DNA of 64,000 nt from positions 303,944 through 367,943 of the forward strand of contig NZ_JAJFAY010000005.1 in the NCBI RefSeq assembly GCF_021083305.1, read 5' to 3'. The notes beneath the pieces are model-generated. The model ran no database searches. It was not told the DNA's origin and saw nothing but the letters and a program-made list of their open reading frames with translations. A program made the translations under genes and the position numbers. Every line of letters starts with the position of its first letter. Position 1 is the first letter of the stretch. This document shows, piece by piece, positions 36,179 to 44,578 of the stretch. The stretch is from Haladaptatus sp. DYF46. Lineage in GTDB: Archaea; Halobacteriota; Halobacteria; Halobacteriales; Haladaptataceae.

Positions 36179-36503
36179 CCCTTGATCCTCACTTTCTGCT
36201 GAGGTAGTAGACACGTCGGTGGCGATGACGTACCGAAACTTGATGCAAATCACGTTCGTTGGTTGAGCTAAAATCGTATACTCCGTGGTCACTATCGCCT
36301 ATGTGATCTCAACTCCATAATCTCGGAGGATGCAAAAATTGAGATCGGGGCTCTCAATGCATAGACACCTGGAGAATAAGCGTGGAGCGTTGTCTTCGCA
36401 AGTAGGAAGATTCCATCCAACTCCTCAGCTTTTGAGCAATGTACAAGCCGGTATCGAATGAAGCCTCGTATTGTGCCCTATTGACACGTGGAGATTCACT
36501 GAA
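36179..36503. other. 325-bp intergenic region
   Basis: No supported gene. It separates the VIT1-like gene from the convergent zinc-ribbon gene. Confidence 0.35.
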
Positions 36504-36728
36504 TTAGTCATTCGGGGCCATTGGCGAGGCATCTCGGAGGCGTTTCGTGATAGTTGTGTCACAGATAGGGCAGTCGTATATTCGTCGATTGTTCTCCGTA
36601 TACTCTTTCCAATCGCCGGTGACGTCGCTTTCGTGATCACAGCTGGGACAGAACAGAGTCGTCTTCTGGCGCGATTCGACTCCGGACGTGGAGGACTGTT
36701 GTGCGGACATGGTGAGTGAATCCGTCAT
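36504..36728 (-). CDS. Small zinc-ribbon protein, 74 aa
   Basis: Two CxxC pairs, CPSCDHESDV near residue 27 and CPICDTTITKRL near 53, form a zinc ribbon, with DWKEYTENNRRIYD between them. This resembles small haloarchaeal C2C2 proteins of unknown function. ATG 36728 or the in-frame ATG 36710 could be the start. Confidence 0.65.
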   Translation of the reverse strand: MTDSLTMSAQQSSTSGVESRQKTTLFCPSCDHESDVTGDWKEYTENNRRIYDCPICDTTITKRLRDASPMAPND

Positions 36729-36811
36729 AGGGGATGAACGGGCATAATGCTGTTCACAGTGATTAATCAGACAATCCGAATTACGGCCTCTTGGAACGCG
36801 CGCGTCTGTGA

Positions 36812-36993
36812 GGAAGGGTGACTCTCGGTGTGCGAACGAGACGCTCCGCGTCTCGTTAATGTCGCCGTCCGCTCATTCTCCCAACATTCAAGATTCGGCG
36901 TCTCTAACGTTTCACTGAGCAGTTCTTGGTTGAGCATAGACACCAAAACCACGGAACTGCTCGCTTCTTAAGCTGGCTTAACTAGACAGTGCC
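36812..36993 (-). mobile_element. IS6-family left-end fragment
   Basis: On the minus strand the terminal repeat GGCACTGTCTAGTTAAGCC (ending at 36993) leads into MLNQELLSETLETPNLECWE, nearly identical to the element at 30192. It includes the first hairpin of insert 1, after which homology is lost near 36812. The rest of the IS is missing. Confidence 0.8.
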
Positions 36994-37435
36994 GATCGTT
37001 TCTTCGCTCTGTTTCTCATAGGCGATACGGAGCTCATTCAATTGCAGTAAGTAGTTCATCTCACCAGCTGGGCAACACATCTGGCTTCCTCTGTCTCTAT
37101 AAGCGGGATAAGGGATTGTAAGCTGTCATACCGAATTGGTAGAGAGGGGGAGAAAGCTAGTGAACGAATCTATTTTTGAACTTTGGTTTTCGTGCTAATG
37201 GGGAAGTTGACGTCTCGTAAGTGGAAATGAGATTCTCAGACGAAGAACGCACTCCTTTCTGCCTTCTATGGACGAATTCAGTGTTTGTAGGCCTCAAACA
37301 GCAGATTAGTGAGTGAGGCGCATAATGGACAATTCGAACACTTCAGAACCTGTAAGCGCCGAAATCGGGGGTATGAGGTATATCTTGTGTATTTTAAGCC
37401 AGAGAATCGTGTACGACAATGAATGAGGTATTCAG
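36994..37435. other. 442-bp region before the antiporter
   Basis: The left part has a short coding-like minus-strand stretch (MNYLLQLNELRIAYEKQSEE) ending at the IS boundary, perhaps a remnant. AT-rich sequence around 37380-37400 probably holds the antiporter promoter. Confidence 0.35.
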
Positions 37436-38791
37436 ATGAACACATTTGATCGCTTTCGCCATCCGTTAGTCGCCGTTTTCGTCGCATTGGTACTGACGAT
37501 CCCATGGATCGGATCGTTTGTCTCGTACGGCGGGTACGGAACCGTACATCCTGGCGAAAACATCGCGCCCGTTATGGCCGTCGCCGTTGCGGGATTCGCG
37601 ATCCTGGGTGCCGCATTCTTACTCGCGTGGGCAGCTGAGACTGCCGAAAAAGACGTCCCGCAGGCGTTCGCGATTGCAGTCTTGGCGGTACTCGCCGTGG
37701 CACCCGAGTACGCAGTTGACGCACTGTACGCGTGGGAAGCCGGCGCTGGATCGAGTGAAGCCGCCAACCTCGCAGTCGCCAACATGACTGGAGCGAATCG
37801 CATCCTCATCGGTCTCGGATGGTCCGGGATCGCCCTGTTCACTATCTATCGCGCAAAACGCATCCGCGACTCGGCGGTTGAACACCGTTCGGGATTTCTC
37901 GCGGACGTCGTCGGACTCGATCAGCAAATATCTACGGAAATCGCCTTCCTCCTCGCGGCGACGGCGTACGCGTTCTTCGTTCCCCTCGGCGGCGGTATCG
38001 GGCCATTCGATACGCTCATCCTTGTGGGCCTGTATGTGCTCTATCTCCTCATCATCATCCGCGGTGATGTCGAAGAATCCGAAGAACATGTCGGAGTTCC
38101 TGCACACTTCCAGCAGTATCCGAAAGTACCCCGGATTGCTGTCGTCCTGTTCGGATTCGCGTTTTCGGGTGCGATCATCTTCACTGCCGTCCACCCCTTC
38201 GCTGAGGGACTTGAGCAGGTAGGGCTGCAGTATGGCATTCCGGAGTTCTTCATGATTCAATGGCTCGCGCCGCTCGCTTCCGAGAGTCCTGAACTCATCG
38301 TCGTCGCCTACCTGGTAAACAAGTCGCGCTCGACCGCTGGGTTCAACGCACTTATTTCCTCGAAGCTCAACCAGTGGACATTACTGATCGGAACACTCGC
38401 TGTCGTCTACTCCATCTCTGCGGGGGTTATTGGAACACTGCCGTTCGATCAGAAGCAGGCCGCAGAGATCTGGATCACTGCCGCACAAAGCTTGTTTGCC
38501 ATCGCCATCCTAACAAACTTCGAAATCAGCATCCGTGAGGCAGTCGCGTTGCTTGTGCTATTCGCCACGCAAGTTCTCGCAGAGTTCTACGTGATTCAGA
38601 CCTACGCTGAGCCAGCGGCGACGAACATCAGTTTGACCATTCTCTATGCCTACACGGCGGTCTACATCGTCCTTGGGATCGGGTTGTTCATTACGCGCCG
38701 CGAGAGTGTTCGTCATCTCGTCAAGCGGACGCTCTCAACCGCTCAGGCAGCACTTAGGGGAGAATCCAGTCAGCCAGAACACGTAGACTGA
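37436..38791 (+). CDS. Sodium:calcium (cation/proton) antiporter
   Basis: A 451-residue CaCA-type membrane protein with about 11 hydrophobic segments. The alpha-repeat signatures are VAPEYAVDALYAWEAG with NMTGANRILIGLGWSG near residues 85-130, and QWLAPLASESPELIVVAYLV near 280. The charged loop between the halves lies near 205-225. It should exchange Ca2+ or another cation for Na+ or H+. It lies 1.26 kb after the VIT1-like gene with an IS fragment between; these genes may once have been one unit. Confidence 0.85.
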   Translation: MNTFDRFRHPLVAVFVALVLTIPWIGSFVSYGGYGTVHPGENIAPVMAVAVAGFAILGAAFLLAWAAETAEKDVPQAFAIAVLAVLAVAPEYAVDALYAWEAGAGSSEAANLAVANMTGANRILIGLGWSGIALFTIYRAKRIRDSAVEHRSGFLADVVGLDQQISTEIAFLLAATAYAFFVPLGGGIGPFDTLILVGLYVLYLLIIIRGDVEESEEHVGVPAHFQQYPKVPRIAVVLFGFAFSGAIIFTAVHPFAEGLEQVGLQYGIPEFFMIQWLAPLASESPELIVVAYLVNKSRSTAGFNALISSKLNQWTLLIGTLAVVYSISAGVIGTLPFDQKQAAEIWITAAQSLFAIAILTNFEISIREAVALLVLFATQVLAEFYVIQTYAEPAATNISLTILYAYTAVYIVLGIGLFITRRESVRHLVKRTLSTAQAALRGESSQPEHVD

Positions 38792-39060
38792 GCAGCGCAC
38801 ATTCCTTTCCTGCACTGCAGTGTCAGAAAGGCAATTCAGTCGGGTCAGATATCCACCATATATGACTCCGTTCAAGCCCTATATATTGAGAATATCAATC
38901 GCAACACCTCCACAAACCGGATGGTGAGATTACTGTAGGTAGAGAGGCACCAGATTTGCAGGGTAGTCGATTAGATATGGTTTCAGCAAGCCTCCGGGAG
39001 GTCAAATAATGATCGTCATTTTAGAAGAACATTTATTCATCATATCGTCTCGTCAAGAGT

Positions 39061-39273
39061 ATGAATAATTCGGCGGCCAAGCGTGTAAATCAGACAATCA
39101 CGATAGGAGCTGCTGTACTACTGGCTGTGATGGGTCTTCCAGCAGTAATTTATTTTACTCTCTCACATTTTGTTGGGACATTCACCGTGAATATCGTCGC
39201 GTTAGCAACTTCGCTACTGGCCGCCTTAACAGTGATATATGTATTCAGAAGAACAGGCGCTTTTTCGGGGTGA
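39061..39273 (+). CDS. Small two-TM membrane protein, 70 aa
   Basis: A short basic N-terminus, then two hydrophobic helices (AAVLLAVMGLPAVIYFTL and VNIVALATSLLAALTVIYVF) and a RRTG tail. A TATA-like stretch (ACATTTATTC) lies about 30 nt before the ATG. Unrecognised. Confidence 0.5.
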   Translation: MNNSAAKRVNQTITIGAAVLLAVMGLPAVIYFTLSHFVGTFTVNIVALATSLLAALTVIYVFRRTGAFSG

Positions 39274-39410
39274 AATCTATCATAATATAATACTAATGTG
39301 CTGGTTTTCGATTCTAGAGTACTTCTCAACTTCGCCAACGAATACTCATTAAATCTACAAGTAATAAGACTACATCTCTATGCATTGAGCGCATAAGTCT
39401 CATCTTCTAC

Positions 39411-39656
39411 TTAGCCACGGGAGAAAACTTGGCCGAGTCGCGAGAAGAACCCGTCTTTCTCTGATTTATGGGGCTTGAGCTTGGTATTCGCCTCTTGGTA
39501 GCGTGCCTGTGCACTGTCACGTTCGCTGCGCACACGATCTAGATCGGATTGTATTCGCTCGTTTGCTTCCTGTAATCGCGCGGCCTCCACACGCTTGTCA
39601 GTGAGCGTCTCAGTGGCCGTCTTGTGTTCGTCCTGAAGAGTGCTATGTTGCTGCGG
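39411..39656 (-). pseudogene. Truncated coiled-coil protein, C-terminal part only
   Basis: The minus strand encodes 81 residues of heptad-like sequence (ARLQEANERIQSDLDRVRSE) ending in GFFSRLGQVFSRG, preceded directly by a stop and with no start codon in its first part. The high charge and regular coil suggest the end of a longer coiled-coil protein whose 5' part has been removed. Confidence 0.5.
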
Positions 39657-39767
39657 CTATAAACAACACGAAACCTACGTTGTCAAAATACAGGGAAAGA
39701 TACATCAGCAGGGTGGTTTAATCAGTGTGTGAGAAAGACCTATTAGCTATCACTAGTCCTCTCACAT

Positions 39768-40187
39768 ATGGAGACAGCAGACAATGGGTTGACAGAGGAG
39801 ACAGTCCTCCCAGATGAACGTGTAGCACGGTTCGAGAAACTGTTGGATGAAACATCCGAGTTGGAACTCACGGAGATGATGGCCACGGTCTGTGGTGTTC
39901 ATAAAGCAGCATTCCGTGTATATCTCACCGTTCTCGACCATCCACACAGTACGATCACTGAGATTGCCGAAATCCACGACCGTGACAAGAGTACAATTGG
40001 GAAGCAACTGCAACCACTGTATGAGCAAGAGTTGGTCACTCGATATCCGCGCATTGTCTCCAGTGGTGGCGTCAAATATCTGCATGTAGCGCAATCATTC
40101 GCAGAAACCACGGAGTGGCTACAGCACGAACTGGACAGATGGACAGACTCAGTAATGACTCAACTCACGCAGCTTCACATGATCTGA
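39768..40187 (+). CDS. MarR/TrmB-like HTH transcriptional regulator
   Basis: A 139-residue protein with a winged helix: FRVYLTVLDHPHSTITEIAE near residue 49, then IHDRDKSTIGKQLQPLYEQE as recognition helix and wing, and a C-terminal helix for dimerisation. The first 45 residues are acidic. It stands alone upstream of the 9-bp repeat array and a 19-bp palindrome. Its target is unknown; the palindrome 70 bp downstream is a candidate. Confidence 0.75.
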   Translation: METADNGLTEETVLPDERVARFEKLLDETSELELTEMMATVCGVHKAAFRVYLTVLDHPHSTITEIAEIHDRDKSTIGKQLQPLYEQELVTRYPRIVSSGGVKYLHVAQSFAETTEWLQHELDRWTDSVMTQLTQLHMI

Positions 40188-40256
40188 ACATTCGACAATC
40201 AAGCCACCTACTGAGGTGAATCGAAATACATCGATGTCACTCAAACCGACGTTGAC

Positions 40257-40275
40257 GTTAGTATGGTATGCTAAC
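40257..40275. promoter_or_regulatory. 19-bp palindrome, site 1
   Basis: GTTAGTATGGTATGCTAAC matches the dispersed 19-bp dyad found also at 46110, 49172, 57142 and 59935. It lies between the HTH gene and the 9-bp array. Confidence 0.55.
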
Positions 40276-40436
40276 TTGAAGCCGCGGGGTCACTGGCGCT
40301 TGTTCTTCTGGTTGTGTCTAATTAACTGCTAGATACGAGGAGAATGCGTGTGCGGGCCTGGAAGCTTACTGAACTGCAGCGTCTCGGTGTCTCTCAGTAT
40401 ACTGGATGTACACGGCGGCTTGAGGGACCGCTACCC

Positions 40437-40508
40437 ATTCTATCTATACTATTCAAGCTATTCACTCGATTTACGATATTCAAGCTATTTGAAAGATTCG
40501 CACTATTC
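40437..40508. repeat. 9-bp tandem array A, downstream of par operon
   Basis: Eight consecutive 9-bp units read ATTCTATCT, ATACTATTC, AAGCTATTC, ACTCGATTT, ACGATATTC, AAGCTATTT, GAAAGATTC and GCACTATTC. The core CTATTC recurs in phase. It has the same core as arrays B and C on the other side of the operon, so it is a candidate partition (centromere) site. Confidence 0.7.
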
Positions 40509-40581
40509 GTCCGTTCACAACTCCGATAAAGGTGAATAATCCGGGTTAGAAACCCTCATCTTCGCGCTAAAAAATAGTAAA

Positions 40582-41001
40582 CTATTCACCCGATTCTGAA
40601 ATAGCATCATTTCGTGCTTGCTCAAATCGTTCGGCTACTTCCTCAACCAGATCTTCCTCAACAACCGTGCGTAGCAGCGCGTCCGTCATCTCACGAACAA
40701 CGATATTCTGATAGCCGCGGATACTGAGTTCACGCTCTAGTTCGTAGTTCAACCAGGAGTCGAAGTCCTCAATGGTATCATCACGCGCGTAGAACGGCCG
40801 TTGTCTAGCTGCCTCATAGGAAAAGGCAGTATCCTCCATTGGATCTCGGTCTTCGTCGTTGTCCTCAACCTGAGTTACGCTCTGCTCAGATGTCGAACCG
40901 GTAGTCGTCTCAGCCAGTTCCTGTGATGACGCAGAATCGTCTTGCTCGTTTGCGTCGTCCAGCGTCTCACCAAGATCAGCAAACGGGTCGTCGTCATTCA
41001 T
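40582..41001 (-). CDS. Acidic ParA-partner protein (putative centromere-binding factor)
   Basis: 139 residues. The first about 60 are a very acidic, probably disordered tail. Residues 65-139 are predicted helical (FDSWLNYELERELSIRGYQN, then VREMTDALLRTVVEEDLVEE). It overlaps parA by 8 nt, the usual place for the DNA-binding partner of a ParA ATPase. No ParB or ribbon-helix-helix motif is obvious, so the DNA-binding role is inferred from position and the adjacent arrays. Confidence 0.7.
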   Translation of the reverse strand: MNDDDPFADLGETLDDANEQDDSASSQELAETTTGSTSEQSVTQVEDNDEDRDPMEDTAFSYEAARQRPFYARDDTIEDFDSWLNYELERELSIRGYQNIVVREMTDALLRTVVEEDLVEEVAERFEQARNDAISESGE

Positions 41002-41932
41002 TGCGAATCACCTCGCCAGCCTCGACGATATGCGCAAGTTCGTCGAAACAGGTCAGTTGGTCACACTCGGGATCGTAGTCCAACAGCGGTTGCCGTTCAC
41101 CGTATGCTTTCGTGATACTGGTTCGGTCGCGGATACCAGGTGTTGGCCTACTATCGCCCGCATCAATGGCCTCCCAGTCCGTGATTCGCGCAAAGTTTGG
41201 AATTCGGTCTTGCAAGCTAGCGTGGGAGTTCAATCGTTCGAGCAACTGCCGATCTTGCGTCTGCTGGTCGATACGACCGCTCAGCATATTCGGGACAAGC
41301 GCAAGGACGTCAACGTCCATGTGTTTGCGGAGCGGGGCAATCTGACGCTCGATAGTGCGTTCCAGTCCAGACATGGCTTCGTTGCCGGGTGCAAGTGGAA
41401 GAACGAGATTGGATGTCGCGACGAGTGCGTTGTCGGTCAATCGCGAGCGATAGGCAGGCGAGTCAGTAATGATATAGTCGTACTCGTCACCGAGCAGTGG
41501 GTCGATGACCTCGCGCTGTAACAGTGCAGAGGGTTGGAAGACATCGCCCACGACGATTTCTCGCTCAACCTGCTCGAGATTCTCGCTCGAAGGAAGGATA
41601 TCGAATTCGTGGTCGGTATCGTAGATGACTGACGCCGGATCCGCATCGTCGAAGAAGACCTCGCCGATACTCTCATCCGTGTCGTGATAGTGGTCATCGA
41701 ATCCAAGACCCACCGAGGCGTGTCCATTCGGATCGAGATCGATGAGGAGGACATTGTGATCGTGGGCAGCCAGCTGACGCGCGAGGTTCACCGCGATGGT
41801 TGACTTTCCGACGCCACCCTTCAGCATACAGACTGAGACGGCTCGTGACGTCCCGCTCGTATCGACAGATTCGTACGGGATATTTGGGCTATTTATTCTA
41901 TCTGTGCTATTCTTGCTATTCGATTCGGCCAT
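40994..41932 (-). CDS. parA: ParA-family partition ATPase
   Basis: A 312-residue deviant Walker A ATPase with MLKGGVGKSTIAVNLARQL near residue 34 and LLIDLDPNGHASVGLGFD near 60. YDYIITDSPAYRSRLTDNAL near 152 is the Walker B region. It lacks a DNA-binding N-terminal domain. ATG 41932 is chosen. Its first codons (NSKNSTDRINSPN) are encoded by 9-bp repeat units, so array B overlaps the gene start. The role is segregation of a plasmid, megaplasmid or secondary chromosome. Confidence 0.92.
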   Translation of the reverse strand: MAESNSKNSTDRINSPNIPYESVDTSGTSRAVSVCMLKGGVGKSTIAVNLARQLAAHDHNVLLIDLDPNGHASVGLGFDDHYHDTDESIGEVFFDDADPASVIYDTDHEFDILPSSENLEQVEREIVVGDVFQPSALLQREVIDPLLGDEYDYIITDSPAYRSRLTDNALVATSNLVLPLAPGNEAMSGLERTIERQIAPLRKHMDVDVLALVPNMLSGRIDQQTQDRQLLERLNSHASLQDRIPNFARITDWEAIDAGDSRPTPGIRDRTSITKAYGERQPLLDYDPECDQLTCFDELAHIVEAGEVIRNE

Positions 41933-41939
41933 GCTATTT
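41877..41939. repeat. 9-bp tandem array B overlapping the parA start
   Basis: Seven units in phase: GGGATATTT, GGGCTATTT, ATTCTATCT, GTGCTATTC, TTGCTATTC, GATTCGGCC and ATGCTATTT. Most of the array is inside the parA coding sequence. It runs into the dyad GCTATTTTGAAATAGAATCC (41933-41952) over the start codon, which recurs in altered form at 42151-42170. Binding here would repress parA. Confidence 0.75.
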
Positions 41940-42031
41940 TGAAATAGAATCCTCTTATGACTTATATCTACGGGACGTGAATAAGCAAAATCATGCGAAC
42001 AGCGTACTTTTTATCGATTTGTGAATTGTAT

Positions 42032-42151
42032 GAATATCCAAAATAGCGAGGATAGCATGAATAGTAAAAATAGCACAGCACACCAGAATGGCACAAGTAG
42101 TGAGAGTAGATGAAGAATAGTACGAAAAGCATGAATTATATAAATAGTATG
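42032..42151. repeat. 9-bp tandem array C upstream of parA
   Basis: At least twelve degenerate 9-bp units are seen, with one slip of 1 nt and one of 2 nt. They include AATAGCGAG, GATAGCATG, AATAGTAAA, AATAGCACA, AATGGCACA, AATAGTACG and AATAGTATG. The units are the reverse complement of those in arrays A and B (GAATAGC / GCTATTC core). The array ends at the dyad GCTATTCTAAGATAGAATCC (42151-42170). It lies between parA and the divergent AbiE-like genes. Confidence 0.75.
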
Positions 42152-42308
42152 CTATTCTAAGATAGAATCCAATTCATAGATACAAATTAATTTAAAAATA
42201 GTAGTGTTCGAAGGCACATCTGGGCATCAGAGCAGCGATTCAATTTGACGACAATATTATTTTTCTAGTAAGACACTTAACCATTCCCGAATTATTGGTA
42301 ACTACCAG

Positions 42309-42983
42309 ATGTACGAGGTACTAGACGACACTGGGGCACAAGTCATCCTCGGGATCGAGAGTAGCGACTCGATTCGCCGTCTCGCACACCATCTCCATAC
42401 TCCGTACGAGACGGTGCGACTGGCGGTCAATCGACTCGAAGACGCAGGATATCTCGAGTACGATAATGGGCTTTCAGTCACCAACGACCGCGTTCGAGAC
42501 GCAGCTCGTGAACTCATTGCAGCAAGTGCTCGCGTCAGTCCTCCATCTATCGACGAGGCATACGTTATCCCGCAGTTTGGAGAGTGGCCGTTCGCGTTCA
42601 CTCGCATCGATGCAGTCTATGTGTGGACACAAGGCGGGTATCAGGTCGGTCGCAGCCCAGATGACTACCCACTATTCCTCGCCGTTCGCGACCAGGATGT
42701 CGAAGCATGGGAGGCATTCTTCGAGTCGTTCGGTCTGCCGACTGCATTAGAGCGCCAGCCGAATGACGAGATCGAAAGCTCCCTCCAGATCGTGCTCGAT
42801 CCGCAGCCGACTCTCGACATTGAGCATGTTGAGGGCTATCCAGTCGTCTCCCGCGGGGAGACGATTGCGTATATGCGCGAAAACTTTGTGCAGTTCCAGT
42901 CAGCCCTTGCGATGCTCGACCGAATGTACGACGATCTCGACCTTGGAGTCGCCTACCGGGAAGGAGAGCGCGCCCAACCATGA
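42309..42983 (+). CDS. HTH protein, AbiEi-like antitoxin candidate
   Basis: 224 residues. Residues about 15-60 form a winged helix (RRLAHHLHTPYETVRLAVNR, then LEDAGYLEYDNGLSVTNDR). The C-terminal region of about 130 residues resembles no family I can name. Its TGA overlaps the next ATG (ATGA), coupling it to a nucleotidyltransferase-like protein. That is the layout of AbiE-type or related nucleotidyltransferase toxin-antitoxin pairs. Autorepression is typical of such antitoxins, and the adjacent repeats may contribute. Confidence 0.7.
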   Translation: MYEVLDDTGAQVILGIESSDSIRRLAHHLHTPYETVRLAVNRLEDAGYLEYDNGLSVTNDRVRDAARELIAASARVSPPSIDEAYVIPQFGEWPFAFTRIDAVYVWTQGGYQVGRSPDDYPLFLAVRDQDVEAWEAFFESFGLPTALERQPNDEIESSLQIVLDPQPTLDIEHVEGYPVVSRGETIAYMRENFVQFQSALAMLDRMYDDLDLGVAYREGERAQP

Positions 42984-43674
42984 GCTTCAACAACCGAAGC
43001 AACGCGCTCATCGAACTTCTTGATGAGCTAAACGGGAACGACGTGCAGTACTCCTCGTGGGTGGGTATGCCGTCTCGGCATTCAACACTCGCTTCTCGAC
43101 GGATCTCGATATCGTCGTTGCGCCCGATAACAAGGATGCATTCGTATCCTTCCTTGAAACACGCGGGTTCGAGGAAATCGACAACCACGCAAAACAGTGG
43201 TTTTACGACACGGAAGTCATCGAGTACGAAAAACGCCTCGCGCCACAGCAACCGATTGGCTTCGATCTGCTCGTAAATGGACTCGGCTGTCGTCAGACCG
43301 AAGCGCAGTGGTCGTTCGACTACCTATACGACCACAGCTCAGAACAAGAAGTGAGCGGTGGGACAGTTGCGACAGTCGCCCAGGCCATCGATGGGGCAGT
43401 ACTTGTCGCTGCGAAACTTCACAGCGGACGTGAGACTGATCTTCGTGACGTCCTCGCGGTTGCCGAAGAAATCGATCTCGATACTGTAACCCCACACCTC
43501 CATCGAGGAGATCAAGACGCCCTTCGCACCCAACTCAAACGTAGCCTCGAGATCCTAGACGGAGAGGATCTCAAACACGGCTTTCGAAGCGATTTCGGTG
43601 CGTCGGCAGTTTCTGAGGAGACGATTACGGCACTTCGAACGTATCTTGCTACGCAGGTGGAACAGCTGAGTTGA
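42980..43674 (+). pseudogene. Nucleotidyltransferase-like (AbiEii-type) toxin with a frameshift
   Basis: ATG 42980 gives MSFNNRSNALIELLDELNGN, then about 43050 the frame shifts by one base. The downstream frame holds the nucleotidyltransferase signature GGYAVSAFNTRFSTDLDIVV followed by a conserved region to 43674. Inserting one G before TCCTCGTGG would restore QYVLVGGYAVSAF. Either the toxin is inactivated, the assembly has an error, or translation starts at GTG 43057 and gives a 205-residue protein lacking the first helix. Confidence 0.65.
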
Positions 43675-44083
43675 TCATCAAAACAGTACTCCACAGGTTC
43701 GGGCATAGCAACAGACAGTACGAATAAACTGCAAACACCCACCTGTTTTCGTGAGTATCAGGCCCCATTATACATTTCCTGTATCATCGTAATTAAGTGG
43801 GTGGGAATCCGAACTAAGATGTCGAGTGTCTGGCGTGTACCACTCGACGAATGTGGGAACTGTGTTGGTGGCATTTCACAAATTCCCACATTCTAGTCTC
43901 TCACCTCAATAGAATAAGAGAGGAAGTGCTGTACGTGTTAGCGTCGCGTGCTGCCCGTCATAGGCTAAGTACCGACATGCAGACCGTCACGATGGTAGAG
44001 GAACAAGTAACTACTCGTGGAAGACAGCAATCTTGGCTGGTGAACTACTGGCAGGTTGTCAGCCGTAAACCCAGCGGAGAGAA

Positions 44084-44107
44084 TACCACGGTCTTCAGGT
44101 CGTGGTA
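44084..44107. repeat. Hairpin resembling an IS200/IS605 right end
   Basis: TACCACG and CGTGGTA form a stem around GTCTTCAGGT. The preceding sequence GCCGTAAACCCAGCGGAGAG and following AGCTGACAC look like the conserved 3' end of TnpB-type elements, where a guide-RNA scaffold is encoded. No tnpB remains beside it, so it is at most a remnant. Confidence 0.35.
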
Positions 44108-44170
44108 GCTGACACCGATTAATCGAAAGCCTGCTCGTTCCTCAAGACTTCGCCCTACACACACACAGCA

Positions 44171-44183
44171 GTTTTCAAGTGTT
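44171..44183 (+). repeat. ORB-like element 1
   Basis: GTTTTCAAGTGTT, one of a set of origin-recognition-like repeats with core TTTTCAAGTGT flanking orc1. Confidence 0.5.
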
Positions 44184-44265
44184 CTTCGTAGAACTCGAGG
44201 GGAGGGTGTTGGTGATCAACCCCCTTCATCACTTAAACAGACACCACTACTATCTCGTCAGACAG

Positions 44266-44280
44266 CGGTTTTCAAGTGTT
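44266..44280 (+). repeat. ORB-like element 2
   Basis: CGGTTTTCAAGTGTT, same orientation as element 1 and 95 bp away. Confidence 0.5.
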
Positions 44281-44359
44281 AATTCGCATGGATGCTGCCG
44301 GTTTTCCCGAATTAGAATAGTCGGGTCTTATCTCCCCTACCGTAAACTATATAAAATAC

Positions 44360-44382
44360 ACTAGTACTAGTCTAGTAGTAGT
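44360..44382. repeat. Imperfect 23-bp palindrome in the origin region
   Basis: Left arm ACTAGTACTAG and right arm CTAGTAGTAGT pair at 10 of 11 positions around a central T, adjacent to the most AT-rich part of the region. Confidence 0.45.
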
Positions 44383-44460
44383 TTGTAAGCTATGCAGAAG
44401 ATTGTTCTTCAGTGATTTTGTTCGCTTAGTTTGCCCAACCGCCCTGCCTCTCTCACGTGA

Positions 44461-44478
44461 AACACTTGAAAACCGCTG
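44461..44478 (-). repeat. ORB-like element 3
   Basis: AACACTTGAAAACCGCTG, inverted relative to elements 1 and 2 and about 100 bp before the orc1 start. Confidence 0.5.
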
Positions 44479-44578
44479 GGAGGGTGTTCTCCCTTTTGTT
44501 ATAAAGACCCGGGAACACATGAAACACAGGAAAACACGTGAATAAGATTTATTAGAATGTACGTAACGTTCTAGAGCA

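Larger units (their letters stand above)
43675..44578. other. Candidate replication-origin region upstream of orc1
   Basis: A 904-bp non-coding stretch with at least three copies of an ORB-like element. It also has an AT-rich segment at about 44340-44365 (AAACTATATAAAATACACTA), an imperfect 23-bp palindrome at 44360-44382, and repeated GGGAGGGTGTT blocks (about 44200 and 44478). A TATA-like TTTATTAG at 44548-44555 lies about 24-31 nt before the orc1 ATG. The layout fits an Orc1/Cdc6-dependent origin. Confidence 0.6.

Noticed and set aside
41877..42151. CRISPR-like array near parA
   Set aside because: Units are 9 bp, contiguous and without spacers; there are no cas genes, and ParA context explains them better.
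43851..44108. 85-codon plus-strand frame in the origin region
   Set aside because: It has odd composition, no family resemblance, and its end overlaps the IS200/IS605-like hairpin; it reads as non-coding.
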